A DNA stretch of 64,000 bases from Pseudeuparius sepicola (taxonomy: Eukaryota > Arthropoda > Insecta > Coleoptera > Anthribidae), in the NCBI GenBank assembly GCA_963920635.1, contig OY987298.1:55903949-55967948 (forward strand), given 5' to 3'. This document shows, one piece after another, positions 33,712 to 44,372 of this stretch. How positions within the stretch are numbered: the first letter of the stretch is position 1; each line of letters begins with the position of its first letter. Made by a program: the position numbers and the translations under genes. A model generated the notes under the pieces. That model did no database searches and had not been told where the DNA came from. It was given only the letters and a program-made list of their open reading frames with translations.

Positions 33712-34996
33712 GAGCTTTATTAACCAAAATACAGACATTCAGTCCACATGGCAAGTCACATAAAAAATATATTTAAAAGATTTTGTAACACTAATAGTAT
33801 ACACAAAAACTGTTTTGAAATACATCACAAGAATAAAAATTAAGGTAAAAAATCATTAACACTATAAAAACAATTTTGTATTAGGTATTCGTGAACACTA
33901 CTTTTGAACTTTGCATAAATTGTAATGTTCTTTAGGTCAGAGGGCAAGGTGTTATAGAGCTTGACACAATTGTAGTGAGGGGATCTCTTGAAAGAAGACA
34001 GAGCGAATTTTGGCATTGAGAGAAGTTCAGATCTAGTCAAATACTTATGTTGGGCCTGTTGGTACGAGAAGTCTTTAATATTTGCTTTAACATAAGTTAC
34101 ACATTTATAGATGTAGAGGCATGGGACAGTAAGTATTCTCCTCGCTCTGAAGATCCCCTTACATGATTCCCGTCATTTCAGACCAAAAATCAGTCTAATG
34201 ATTCTTTTTTGAGCCACAAAAACTCTTTCCAAATGCACAGACCTGCCCCAGGCTAGGATATTATAGGACAAATGACAAAAAGCGAAAGCATAGTATAGAT
34301 TTGACAGACCAGACTCATCAAGGTAGCTTTTCATTTGAAGGATTGCATAGAATGCACTATTTAATTTATTACAAACCTGGTTTATCTGATCCAAAAATGA
34401 AAGGTGAGAGTCAAGGTGAGATCCCAATAGCTTGACCACATGAACGAAAGCCAAGCCAAGGGCAGTACTCAATGAAGTCTTCACTTCCATCGGCAGTTCT
34501 TTTCTAACAGAAAAGGATCAAACGATTTCTTTGACACCATGCATCCATGCAATCGTTTACGATCTTGACGCTTCTAAGGACTGCACCGTGGGTCACTCCG
34601 GAAATAGTGATGGTCGTGTCATCAGCAAACATTGTATCCAATTGGGATAGAGTTTGGTAAATCGTTTACATATAGTAAGAAAATAAGGGGTCCAAGGATG
34701 GAGCCTTGGGGAACACCTAAATGTATATGATATTCTTTAGATTGGCAACCATTCACCCCAACAAAGATGCCTCTATTACTAAGATAAGACTCTATCCATT
34801 TTAAAAATGTTCCTCTGATACCGAGAGAATACAGTTTATTCGTCACCAAATCCACCTGTAGGCTGTCAACTGCCTTGGACAAGTCAAACAGTAGGGAGAC
34901 AACGTACTTTCCCTGATCCAATTCACTGTGGATATAATTTAAGAGTTCAGTGATTGCCGAAAAACATACAAATTCACAAAATTCAACCTGAAGTAT
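33712..34996 (-). mobile_element. CR1/jockey-like non-LTR remnant
   Basis: A minus-strand, 5'-truncated non-LTR element. It begins inside the RT near 34990 and ends close to an AATAAAGCTC polyadenylation-like signal near 33715. The coding pieces are listed separately. It belongs to the same broad group as the element at 20.7-21.8 kb but is a different, more decayed family. Confidence 0.7.
33840..34990 (-). pseudogene. reverse transcriptase, several frames
   Basis: Upstream to downstream on the minus strand: AITELLNYIHSELDQGKYVV, then LLFDLSKAVDSL (first catalytic D region, 34860-34900), HLGVPQGSILGPLIFLLYVNDL (34640-34710) and MFADDTTITISG (catalytic ADD, about 34605-34635). The thumb segment LLGSHLDSHLSFLDQI with AWGRSVHLERVFVAQKRIIR (34173-34490) and the tail SPHYNCVKLYNTLPSDLKN (33840-34040) complete it. 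The order is that of a CR1-type enzyme. Frame changes near 34620, 34500 and 34160 make it inactive. Confidence 0.8.
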
Positions 34997-35639
34997 ATCC
35001 GAAAGTTGACCTAAAATTTTGTTGACCTAAAATTTTGTATAAGAGTTGATAAGTGCAATCGAAACAAATATAGCACATAAATGTTTGCCCTAAAATGGGC
35101 TCTAATAACCTACCTATATACCTATCTACCTACCTAACTTCTTAATACCTGATAACTTTTGTCGATCTATCCAATTTCTTTAATTTTTTAATTGTGTTTT
35201 TCGCCACAGACACCTGAAACAACCAGGCACGGAAAAGGCCAGAAAACAGAGAGTTCATGTTGTCAAATTAGTCAAATGGAGCACGACTTTAAACGGTAAT
35301 TATCCATTGTAGGTCACTGTGGATCTTCTTTCTCAGTTTTAAATTCATTTATAATAAATGAAGAATGCAGTCTCCTTCATAGTTTATCTGCACGGTCTAA
35401 ACGGGTGTGTGAAAAATTACGTAAAAGTTGGGCTCTATTTGACATATTTAACAAGATGGTCTTTTCTGTGTTTAAAAGACAACTTTTTCAAGTTGCCAGG
35501 AAAAACCACTGATTAAGAAAGCCCTGGCGCTTTGTCATTCGTTAGTAGTCCGAGATTCAAGTTTACATTTCCTTAAATGCCTAACATTAAATGAACGAAA
35601 CGGGAACTCAAAAAATTACGTCAACAACTTAGCTTTCTG

Positions 35640-35672
35640 AGCTTTCGGAGGGTAAATCTCCGTTCTCAAAGA
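35640..35672 (-). ncRNA. degenerate hammerhead-like hairpin of the PLE
   Basis: The minus strand reads TTGAGAACGGAG, a 7-nt loop, then CTCCGAAAGCTCAG. This keeps the hairpin plus GAAA of PLE hammerheads, but the CUGANGA core is degraded. Inactive if homologous. Confidence 0.35.
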
Positions 35673-35949
35673 AATGTCACGTCAAAGTGCAATGAATAAT
35701 TTAAACCTAGCCACATGTCTGAAATTATACTCTGTATTCTAATCTAATTATCTATCCTAACTTCTCATTGAATAACTGGCACACAGCTGTTATTTGAAAT
35801 TCCGAAAATAAAAGCTGATTCTTTAATTTTCCGCCTATTTCCTATTTCTTCTCTGATAATTTGTTAGGACCTATCGCACAAAAGTCTATGATTATTTTTC
35901 TAAGAGTGTTCACAAATTTTTGACTTTGAAATTTGATTTTGTCCAATAT

Positions 35950-37080
35950 AATTTTTATGTTTTTAAACGCATGTGAATGGCCTACAGATCTCCTCAACAT
36001 ACCTAGTACTTTTCAATTTTATAAATGCAATTCTTTGAACTTTCTATTTTATTAAATGGTTTCATTTTAACTAGCAACAATCTTAATATATTTTTGGTTT
36101 TAAAACTGTTCTGAGATTAAAAAGATTGCCTATGCGTTTTAGTTTATCTGATACTGCAGGAATATAAGGAATAATGAAATTTACTTTGTCGGTCCACCAC
36201 ATTTCTTTCTATAATTAAATACCATTATTTTGTTGGAAATCCTGAAAAACTTTCTGAACAAATTCAATAGGATAGCTGTTCTTTTTTAAGAACAGATTTG
36301 ATATGACTAATTTCCTAAAATTTTGTGTTACTGGAACAAACCACGTTAGCCCCATATAAATGGGGCCCATATACATGGGACCACTAATATGATGACTAGA
36401 ATTAATATTGAGACATCTATTAGTATGTGTTGGTTTTCAGTAGACACTAATATTTTCTATAACATCTGATTTAAGTATAACAACATCTAATAATGGCAAT
36501 TTATTATTATTTTCTTTTTCTAAGATAAATCTAAAAGAATGTTCTTTGGAATTTATAAAATTTAATAATGAATTTAAATCGTCTACTCCATGTTCCCATA
36601 TAATAAATCTGTCATCCACATATCTCCACCAAACATTAGGTTGGTGAACATATCCAGTCACCACATTTTGTTCAAAATTTTCCCTGAATAAATTGCTTAT
36701 GAATGATGATAAAGGAGAAGTAAGTGGTTTTAACACAACGTTGTTATTTCCAATATTGTGTCAATACTTATACAATATGTCCTTTCTGTTGTGATCACTT
36801 TCTAACTTTCTGCGTAAAATACTCAACGATTTGTCAACAGGAACATTTTGTTGACAACATCAAAACTAGCTAAGATATACTGATTTGGAAATTGATGTTC
36901 CCTAATTTGTTCTAAAATATTATTGCAGTTTATGATTCTGACGAACGAATTTGAGTTTCTTATTAACAGGTTAACAATTGTAAGTAAATATTTTGCTTTG
37001 GCATGGTGAATTTACCAAACTTACAATAGTGCGAAGCGGAATGTCAATTTCGTGTATTTTATTCTTTTCATGTTAGGCAT
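35950..37080 (-). pseudogene. PLE reverse transcriptase, broken
   Basis: On the minus strand the fragment runs from NSFVRIINCNNILEQIRE and ASFDVV (about 36860-36960) to SSFISNLFRENFEQN and WWRYVDDRFIIWEHG (36437-36736, catalytic YVDD near 36610). YRKPTHTN-like sequence and the connector VNFIIPYIPAVSDKLKRIGN (about 36125-36190) follow. The WRYVDD...WEHG pattern is that of insect Penelope-like elements and differs from the RFVDD copy at the window start, so these are two lineages. A GIY-YIG domain was not recognised. Many stops are present. Confidence 0.75.
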
Positions 37081-37300
37081 TTCTAAATTTGTAAAGTCGA
37101 TTCTCGAGTAACCACTGACAAAGCGCCAAAGCTTACTTAAGCAGTGGCTTTTCCTGGCAACTTGAAAAAGTTGTCCTTTAATCAGTTTGTTTCCGGTTTC
37201 TGTGGCGAAAGAGCCAATTAAAAAATTAAGTCGATCTGTTTACGCCACGAAGAAATATTAGACAATATCCTATTTTTGTTATATCAAACAAAGAAGACCA

Positions 37301-37730
37301 TCAAAACTGGCCCATATTACACAGGGTGGCAGATGGTGTGATAATTCTTAAATTTATAGCCCTTTAATTATTTTTTTATGTTTCAAAAATGTTCTCAGGA
37401 CACATGGAGCAATTAACTATGGCATTTTTTGTAATAAATTGTATTTATATCAACTGGATGAAAGTACCAATATCTCTACGACAGGTAGAACGTCAAGAAA
37501 TAATCCGACTTTTTCTATAAATAATAGACCTATCGCCTTTGGTTTTCGAGATACAGGCTACAACCTATAAATTAAAATTTGACAACAGAGATAATAGGTT
37601 TTAAGGCCACTCTTTGTTTTGTATACCTTTCAACAAATCATATTGTCTACAATGGAGTATACCAATAAGTATTTGAAACAGTTGCATTACTGAGTGACGT
37701 TTTAAAGTGGTCTGTCCAAAGATTATTTGG
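37301..37730. other. gene-free stretch
   Basis: No feature recognised; short words such as ACAGGGTGGCAG and TTTCGAGATACAGG are shared with repeats elsewhere in the window. Confidence 0.4.
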
Positions 37731-38540
37731 ACCGGGAGATAGTGACAGATTTTTGGACGTTATTTTACTATATTTTACGCATTATGTGGCACTTATTCTC
37801 ACAATAATAAGGTACGAATCGGAGAGTCATCCTGGGTTTTTCATGTGAAAAACTGAGTTTTCAATTATTCGAAAAATATGCGTTTTGATATGATTTTATA
37901 CAGGCTGCCATATGTGTTTTATAAGTTCAAAAGTTCAAAATAGAAAATTCCTCGGAAAACCATAGGCATACCGTTACGGTGGGTAAAAAGGGCTATTATT
38001 GCCACGGGATCTTGTATTTTAATAATTAATTTTTCCACGTTTCTGAACAGGCTGCCAATGAGAAGTATGCAAGTTCTTGTTATGAAACTGCTGAAGAAAA
38101 GATGGCATACCGTTTGCGCATGTCCAAGTACACTTTACATCGAATAACTCGTTTAAATGATATTAAATAACATTCAATTTAAACAGTACTTGGACATGCA
38201 CGAAAGGTATGCCATCCTTTTTTCAGCATTTTTTTAATAAGAACTTGCATGGCAGCCTGTTCAGAGACGTGGAAAAATTACTAACCCTAACGGTATGACT
38301 AAGGTTTTAAGAGGAATTTTCTATTTTGAACTTCATTATAAAACACATGGCAGCCTGTATAAAATCATATCAAAACGCATATTTTTCGAATAATTGAAAA
38401 CTCAGTTTTTCACATGAAGAACCCAGGATGACTCTCTGATTCATACCTTATTATTGTGTGAATATGTGCCACATAATGCCCTTTGAAAGGCATAGGTACT
38501 GAGTAAAATCACGTCCAAAAATCTGTCACTATCTCCCGGT
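37731..38540. repeat. 0.8-kb palindromic element
   Basis: ACCGGGAGATAGTGACAGAT (37731) is mirrored by ATCTGTCACTATCTCCCGGT (ending 38540). Long inner stretches are also mirrored with few changes, such as GAGTTTTCAATTATTCGAAA and GGACATGCGCAAACGG-type words flanking the centre near 38135. CAGGCTGCCAT recurs as an internal motif. The left arm has an extra segment of about 45 bp (near 37985-38030). It has no open frame. Confidence 0.75.
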
Positions 38541-39108
38541 CTAATTGTTGAGACACTACGTAAGCCGAAAAAGTAGACTTTTATCTCTCCGCTGGCATTA
38601 TTGAATTACATTTTCCTCTTGTGTGTTAAAGGCCCGCGCCGAGGAGCAAAGTACAACTGAAGTTAAGATAATTCAGCTCGCGCTCCACACCCACTTATCT
38701 GGGTCTGGGGACAACTCATTTAGAAATAAAACTGTATCCGGATAGATTCTCGGCACAAAGGGGAGGAAACTACATATTCTCGTATAAAACCAAAGTTTCT
38801 GGCTTTCCGCAGTAAACCGACACGCTTTATTAAGCATGAAAGTTTCCACCATTGTCTTGGAAGTTTTAAAATTCAGATCCGAACTGTATTAAGGCCCCCT
38901 TTTATTTTCTGTGGTGTTTCAAAAGTAAATTATTATTTTTGGAGAACTTTCTCGTTCCGTATTATTCCGTAAGCATAACGGAGAAAGGTCACATGTATTT
39001 TATGTTGTGCAAACAACTTTGGCATATAAATCCGTTTTCTGCGGGCTTTTGCTTTTGAAAATTTAGTAATGGGAATCTTTGTATATATCTACATAATAAA
39101 TTTGATTC
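38541..39108. other. gene-free stretch
   Basis: Nothing recognised; mildly GC-richer at 38620-38710. Confidence 0.5.
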
Positions 39109-39185
39109 AAGGAGGATGTTTTAGTGGCATAGCAGGTAAACGACTTTCAGTCGGGAAAAAAATACACTCCTACTGGGATTGAAAC

Positions 39186-40013
39186 GGCACCGTCGCAATG
39201 ATAAAGGCCTTCCAGCTGGCGACGCGAAACGTCACTACGTCATCACAGGGAGGTCGGGAGGTTGCTTTTTGAAGTGGTTTACGTTTACTTGTTTGGCGAT
39301 TTTCCTGTTTTAAAGAACGTTTGTTGTGTGTTGGACTGTGTTTTTTTAGTAATATAGGACGTGGAGTTTTATTAATAAGGTGGTAAAACAGCAGTGGTTC
39401 AGAATAAAGTGATTAAAGTTCAATTTTAATTTATAGGTTTTAGGTTGTGTCTATAGTTTCGGACTAATTTAAATCATACCGTGGACGTGTTCCGTTCCCA
39501 ACTGCAAGGGAAACAACAAAGGCGGTCCTAATGTGTCCGCTTTTTCCTCCATAAAGACCCCATTTTAAGGGAAAAGTGGGTTAAGGCCATCAAAAGAGAT
39601 TTTGTTCCTACACAGTTTTCCAGGATTTTGGTTTGGACTGTTGGAGAGTGTTATACCTAACAATTTTACGTGATTAAACGTAACCACCTTGAAATCAGTA
39701 AGATTTATTGTTTTATTTATTCGAATTTAGTTGTGTCTAGGCAGGCAAATAAGAAATAATTGGCATTTACGAAAATTTTACCGGTAGATATCTAAATGCA
39801 CCAAAACCCCTTGAAAATGTGACTTCCACTCTCGTAGATTATTATCCGTGTTGTAAAACCAAGAGATATATATGTAAACAATCATTTTAAAGTGTTTTTT
39901 TACCAAGTTTACCAAGTTGACACCTTGAAATTTGAATTTGGCGCCTTATAGGCTCACCTCCCTTGGATGACTCATCGCTTTCAGCTGGCGGGCCTTGTTA
40001 TTACGACGGTGCC
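39186..40013. mobile_element. P-superfamily-like element with THAP remnant, nested
   Basis: The insertion is bounded by GGCACCGTCG (39186) and its exact reverse complement CGACGGTGCC (ending 40013), with similarity extending about 24 bp. GATTGAAAC is repeated on both sides (39177-39185 and 40014-40022). Because the terminal bases are ambiguous, the true duplication is 7-9 bp. P elements make 8-bp duplications and encode THAP-domain transposases, and a THAP fragment lies inside. At 828 bp this is an internally deleted, non-autonomous copy. Confidence 0.7.
39482..39625 (+). pseudogene. THAP zinc-finger fragment of a transposase
   Basis: The plus strand encodes CSVPNCKGNNKGGPNVSAFS (39488-39547), giving the C-x4-C start of a THAP domain. 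After a frameshift near 39550 it continues DPILREKWVKAIKRDFVPTQ, the usual middle of the domain. THAP domains bind the ends of P-type transposons. The rest of the transposase is missing and the frameshift destroys even this part. Confidence 0.7.
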
Positions 40014-40240
40014 GATTGAAACCCCGGACTCCTTCTGGGACCGTAGGCAATTTGGTGCTTTGGAGGTATTTAATGCAACTGACTATATAGTAAGTAGTAG
40101 TTCGATGTAGAAGACTCCGTCTTCTTCTACAACTACTGGAAGGAGTTAGAGTGTGTAGGGTGTCGAATATTGGGTATCCATTAATAATGGTTGATTATGT
40201 GAACTTTCTATTTATTCCTCTACCCATAAAATTGACATAT

Positions 40241-41432
40241 CCATCTCTACAATAAATTGGATTTCAATTATTGCAATATTACTTATACAGGGTTATTTAA
40301 AAACCAATGCCACCCGTAGCGCACAGCGGTATTCTACTCAAAAAATAAAGTGACCCCTGCAGTAACAAAAAATATTTGTTTTAACTAATAGAATAACATA
40401 CTAGAAATCCAAATTGTTAGAAGCTTTTTCATATTTTGCCGATATTCCTTATTCTGAAAATAAAATAAGAATTTCAGGAAAAAATGTTATAGGGGTCGTG
40501 GGAGTCTTAGCGCGGACACCCTGTACCTACCTTATTCCAAAAAAATCTGGTATCCCTCAAAAACAAAGCTTTCTTAAGGAAATGTGCAAGATCCAAAAAA
40601 TTTTTGACATTAAATTCTGCATTATAGACGTACCTCCATAGACGTACCTCACATAAATTTGGAGGTTTAAAAGTTTCTGTCCCCGCGAATTTCTTTTGTG
40701 TTTGAGCTACAACAACCAAGTTGTCGAATTGGGCATAAATAATAATAATTTCTACCAAATCAACTTGATATCTATAAAACTGTTAGAAATATAACAAAAC
40801 AAAGACAATATTTTAGATTCAAAGGTAGATTTTAAGGGGATCATTTTTGCATAAAACTGTGTCGTTTAATTGCCATATTTTGTTGTCGAGAATCTAGAGT
40901 TAACGCGGGATGACTTTCATTTCTGGGACATCCTGTTTATAACTTGTAAAAACCGGTTATTCTCAAAGTGCAAGCAATGGTTCTTTGCACCTAAAATAAA
41001 AACTAAAAATATCTCCATACTCCCCAAGTTAAACATTTTAAACGACGGAGTGTGTGAAATAATTTGAAATGCTTTACATTTTCCAACAATAAGTTGGAAA
41101 ATTCGAAAAATCCATTCGTAAAGTTTTTCCCTTCATCTTACGGCACTCAGTATCTCCAAAACGGATTATAATGTTTCATTTGCGTTATATCTAATAGAAA
41201 CAATTTTCCCACGTTATAATAAACTTGCGTGCACAGAAAGCGGCCCACCCTGAAATTAACGACCTATATTTTTTTGCCCCAAAAAATGTTCATTTTATTA
41301 GTAGTAATTAACAGCTAATAAATGTGGTATAGAAATATCTTTTATATTTGGAGGTACCTACACAAAATTTAAATACTAATGATAAAAAATCAAATTCTAA
41401 ACGATATTTAATTATTATTCTTACCATACCTA
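40241..41432. other. gene-free stretch
   Basis: ACAGGGTTATTT (about 40289) and ACACCCTGTACC (about 40515) may be the worn ends of a small inverted-repeat element. Open frames 40414-40641, 40507-40758 and 40870-41067 lack motifs. Confidence 0.4.
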
Positions 41433-41434
41433 TA

Positions 41435-42449
41435 CAGGGTGAGTCACATCTAAAGGCAGAGCCGAGAACGCGAGATAGAATTCGCTAAAATAAACACATA
41501 ATGCTTAATAAACATTAGCTCAAAAACGCTTGGTTTTCCACATACAGCGTGTTGAAATTTTTCCAAAAATAACATAATTTTTCTTTTCGAGCCGGTTTAA
41601 GAATTCCAACCAAATTTGGTACACATTATGCATTGGAGGGTTGCCATTTTGTGCAATAGTTTGGCCCCATTCAGATGACCAGCGGCGTAGATACAAATAG
41701 TTACTCTAAATTATTGTAAAAAAAGGTAATTCGGTCCAGTGCAAAACGAAAAATTTTCAGATAGACCATTCTATTTGGTACCAAAAGCGTCTTTCGGTAT
41801 TTTATTTTAAACTAGTGCCAAGGCTATTATGCTGGCATATAAAATAAAATAAATAACATTTTATTATTTAAGGTGGCAATTGAACATTGCTTTCCGCATT
41901 TTCTAATTTTTCCATACACTTTCCTTTCTTTAAAAGTTTTTTTTAGGAACATTTTTCGTTTATTTTGCTATTTATTATTTTTAAACAAGGGAACTGGAAT
42001 TTAATTTTGCCCGTACCGAGTTATCCATGAAAGACGAGTAATGATTATTTTTTGAAGTGTAAAATTAGTTTGTTATTGTGTGCTAAGTTTGCAAATATAC
42101 CTTATAAATTGGATGGGTTATCCAAAAAGACACCATTTTTCGTTTTGCGCGGGACCGGCCGTACTACTTTTTTTACAGTTATTTAGAGTAACTAGTTGTA
42201 TCTATACGCCGCTGGTCATCTGAATGGGGCCAAATTATTGCACAAAATGCATAATATGTACCAAATTTGGTTGGAATTCCTAAACGGACCCGAAAGAAAT
42301 AAAAAAAAAGTTATTTTTGGGAAATTTTCAACACGCTGTATATGGGGAATCAAGCTTTTTTGAGCTAAAGTGTATATACATAATATGTGCTTATTTTAGC
42401 AAATTCTACCTTGTGTTTTCGGCTCTGCCTTTAGATGTGACTCACCCTG
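41435..42449. repeat. 1.0-kb TA-flanked inverted-repeat element
   Basis: CAGGGTGAGTCACATCTAAA (41435) is mirrored by TTTAGATGTGACTCACCCTG (ending 42449), with TA at 41433-41434 and 42450-42451. The arms are about 325 bp each (41435-41760 and 42120-42449) and include matched GATGACCAGCGGCGTA and TACGCCGCTGGTCATC. The centre is unique and non-coding. The CAGGGNGAGTC terminus is shared with the element at 62.05 kb, so they form one family or closely related families. Confidence 0.75.
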
Positions 42450-42494
42450 TATAATGAAAATTAGTTATGGCATTAAAGAAAAGCAAAATGTAAT

Positions 42495-42520
42495 TAAGTT
42501 AAATATATATATATATATTA
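42495..42520. repeat. TA microsatellite
   Basis: A run of alternating TA repeats. Confidence 0.7.
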
Positions 42521-42639
42521 TTAGATAATTCATATCCCCAAAACCTTCTAAGTATAAAATATTTTTAACACAAGAATTGAGAAAGAAAGTAATATTGAAA
42601 ATCAAAACTCTTATAATAGCTACTCATCTCAACAAATCA

Positions 42640-42930
42640 ATGCTTTGAATAGATTTTTTTACAGTAAATTAGGTACCTTATATTCGCGATTTAACACCTA
42701 AAATTATAAAAACATCTAAAAAATGTTAAATTGTTTTTCTATACAAAACTAAAAGATGAAATTTCAATTTAGACTATACCTAGCATTCTCTATAATAATT
42801 GCGAATTAATATATGTTGGACAAACTACACAAAATTTAAAAAATACATTATCTGGACATAAAAGTAGATAATGCTAGACTTAACAAAAACACGTCTGCTC
42901 TTTCAGAACATTTAACTATACACGGAGAAA
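42640..42930 (+). pseudogene. PLE GIY-YIG endonuclease scrap
   Basis: The plus strand reads NNCELIYVGQTTQNLKNTLS and then GHKS (about 42792-42870), the GIY-YIG core. After a frame change comes the SALSEHLTIHGEK motif (about 42895-42930). This is the C-terminal end of a third Penelope-like copy. Upstream sequence may hold worn connector sequence, but no RT was recognised. Confidence 0.65.
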
Positions 42931-43374
42931 AAAGTATATTAATTTTAAATATAAATATAATACTTTCTAATATAAAATATAATACTATTTGGGACAATTA
43001 TACTAAATATTACAAGGAAATATATTTTTATTTTTAATTTTTTTATTACCTTTAATAAAAAAATATATTAAAAAAATTATAATAAGTGAATATTAAAACT
43101 AAAAATATATTGTTACAATTTTTAAAATCAATTTATATTTAGTTTAAAGATGAAGCATATTAAAGCTTAATATACTTGAATATTTAACCTTATAATACTC
43201 TATATTTAACTTTAACAACCCAATTTACATCTAAATAAAATATATTACACGTGGTAATATATTTTTATTATTCTTGCTATTATTTTATATTTTAAACCGT
43301 AACATATCTGATACTTCATATTATAATATATTTTGTTTAATACCATTTAATATACTTTGTAAATTAAGGGTAGG
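42931..43374. other. AT-rich gene-free stretch
   Basis: Composed largely of AATATATT-type words resembling the subterminal zones of the element at 4.3-5.9 kb. It starts near a CACGGAGAAAAAA word (42921) that resembles that element's terminus. Confidence 0.4.
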
Positions 43375-43375
43375 C

Positions 43376-43597
43376 CATTTTCCCAGGTCCGGGGCTTATT
43401 TCATCCCCCTTCGTGTGTTAGAGGAGTTTGTCTGGCTCTAAGCCATCCCCCTACCAACTTAACAAATTTCAAAATTAGACAAACACAACACCCAGGGCGT
43501 GGCAACCACGGTGGGGATCGAACCCACGACCGACGGTACCTAAAATTATGTCTGCGTGTTTCACACCTCGGCTAACCCAATCGTACACCGTCGCCTT
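43376..43597 (-). repeat. tRNA-derived SINE
   Basis: On the minus strand the unit starts GGCGACGGTGTACGATTGGG with an A-box-like TAGCCGAGGTG (43564-43574). After a spacer it has a canonical B box GGGTTCGATCCC (about 43512-43524) and the tRNA-like ending CCGTGGTTGCC. A unique body containing GGGGGATGGCTTAGAGCCAG and GGGGGATGAAATAAGCCCCG follows. Imperfect TTGTAAATTA and TTGTTAATAT flank it. A tRNA-like head at the 5' end plus an unrelated body is the SINE plan. Pol III transcription from the A and B boxes would be expected. Confidence 0.7.
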
Positions 43598-44027
43598 GTT
43601 AATATTCTTCGCAAAATACTCTTTTGTTTCTTGTCTCAGAAGACACACCAGAAGAAACCATGATGTTTAATTATTTCCTGAAAACATTAAGAAGGTGACT
43701 GCTGAGACGTTTAATATACTATATATAATACTATATTCTATAAATACATAGCCCTTATAGGATAGCTAGATAATGAATGATATACCTAAATAATTTTATA
43801 TGTTTGCAATAATTCCATAAAAATGGCCTGGCATTAAATACATATAACCGCCGAAACAGGCCGGCGGGATTCTGCGCTGTAATAATGTGTATATTACGGA
43901 GTAAAATCACTACTTTTACTAAATAATATTGGCATATTTTATTAATCGAATTAAATATATAGGTACGATTTATAAATTGTAATATATACATGTATTATTA
44001 ATTATTTGTTATTTTGGTATTTATTAG
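43598..44027. other. gene-free stretch
   Basis: The open frame at 43755-43991 has no motif. Nothing else recognised. Confidence 0.4.
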
Positions 44028-44372
44028 ATTAGATTAGATTATTCTGGGGGTCGTTTGGCCCTAGTGGCCTTCCTTCACTGCGACCTATGTAGTAGATCTT
44101 TTGTGAGTGACCCTACTCTAATAAATGCCCAGGTCACCTAAGCTTTTTATAAAGCTCAGTATTTTCCTTGAGGCCATGTTGCCAATTTCGTTTGGATTTA
44201 TATCAATCTTTTCGAAATGTGTGAGTCTGCTTCGGATTAAGAGGGGACACTCGCAGAGTATAATATGCTCGCTAGTCTCATCACGTTCGTTGTAGAATCT
44301 ACATAGTCCATTATCTGTTTTGCCCATTTTTTTAAGATGATATCTTAACGGGCAGTGTCCAGGTCCACCTAC
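44028..44372 (-). pseudogene. 3' end of a non-LTR retrotransposon
   Basis: The minus strand encodes PGHCPLRYHLKKMGK, then CRFYNERDETSEHIILCECP (44118-44363), the zinc-binding tail that follows RNase H in jockey/I/R1-group polyproteins, and ends SFIKSLGDLGIY. The 3' untranslated part finishes in an AATCT-type repeat tail at about 44028-44045. Only the last few hundred bases are present. The protein starts almost exactly where the fragment at 18.9-19.6 kb stops, so the two could be pieces of one family. Confidence 0.75.

Larger units (their letters stand above)
35160..37300 (-). mobile_element. Penelope-like remnant bounded by inverted repeats
   Basis: A minus-strand PLE reverse transcriptase (about 35950-37080) lies between inverted repeats. 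The right arm 37085-37290 contains CAAAGCGCC, CCTGGCAACTTGAAAAAG and CTGTGGCGAAA. Its mirror is in the left region: 35470-35540 (CAACTTTTTCAAGTTGCCAG, GGCGCTTTG) and 35165-35215 (TTCGCCACAG). About 240 bp of other sequence splits the left arm. PLEs often carry duplicated, sometimes inverted, terminal pseudo-LTRs, which fits. A degenerate hammerhead-like hairpin lies near 35640-35672, on the side expected for the 3' end. Confidence 0.7.
39109..40240 (-). repeat. tRNA-like-bearing repeat, copy C, split by an insertion
   Basis: Left part 39109-39185 (TTTTAGTGGCATAGCAGG to ACTGGGATTGAAAC) and right part 40014-40240 (GATTGAAACCCCGGACTCC through the hairpin and tail to ATTGACATAT) together match copy A. 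The break lies within the T-arm region of the tRNA-like module, at the B box. The tRNA-like part is more diverged than in copies B and D, as expected for an older insertion. Confidence 0.75.
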
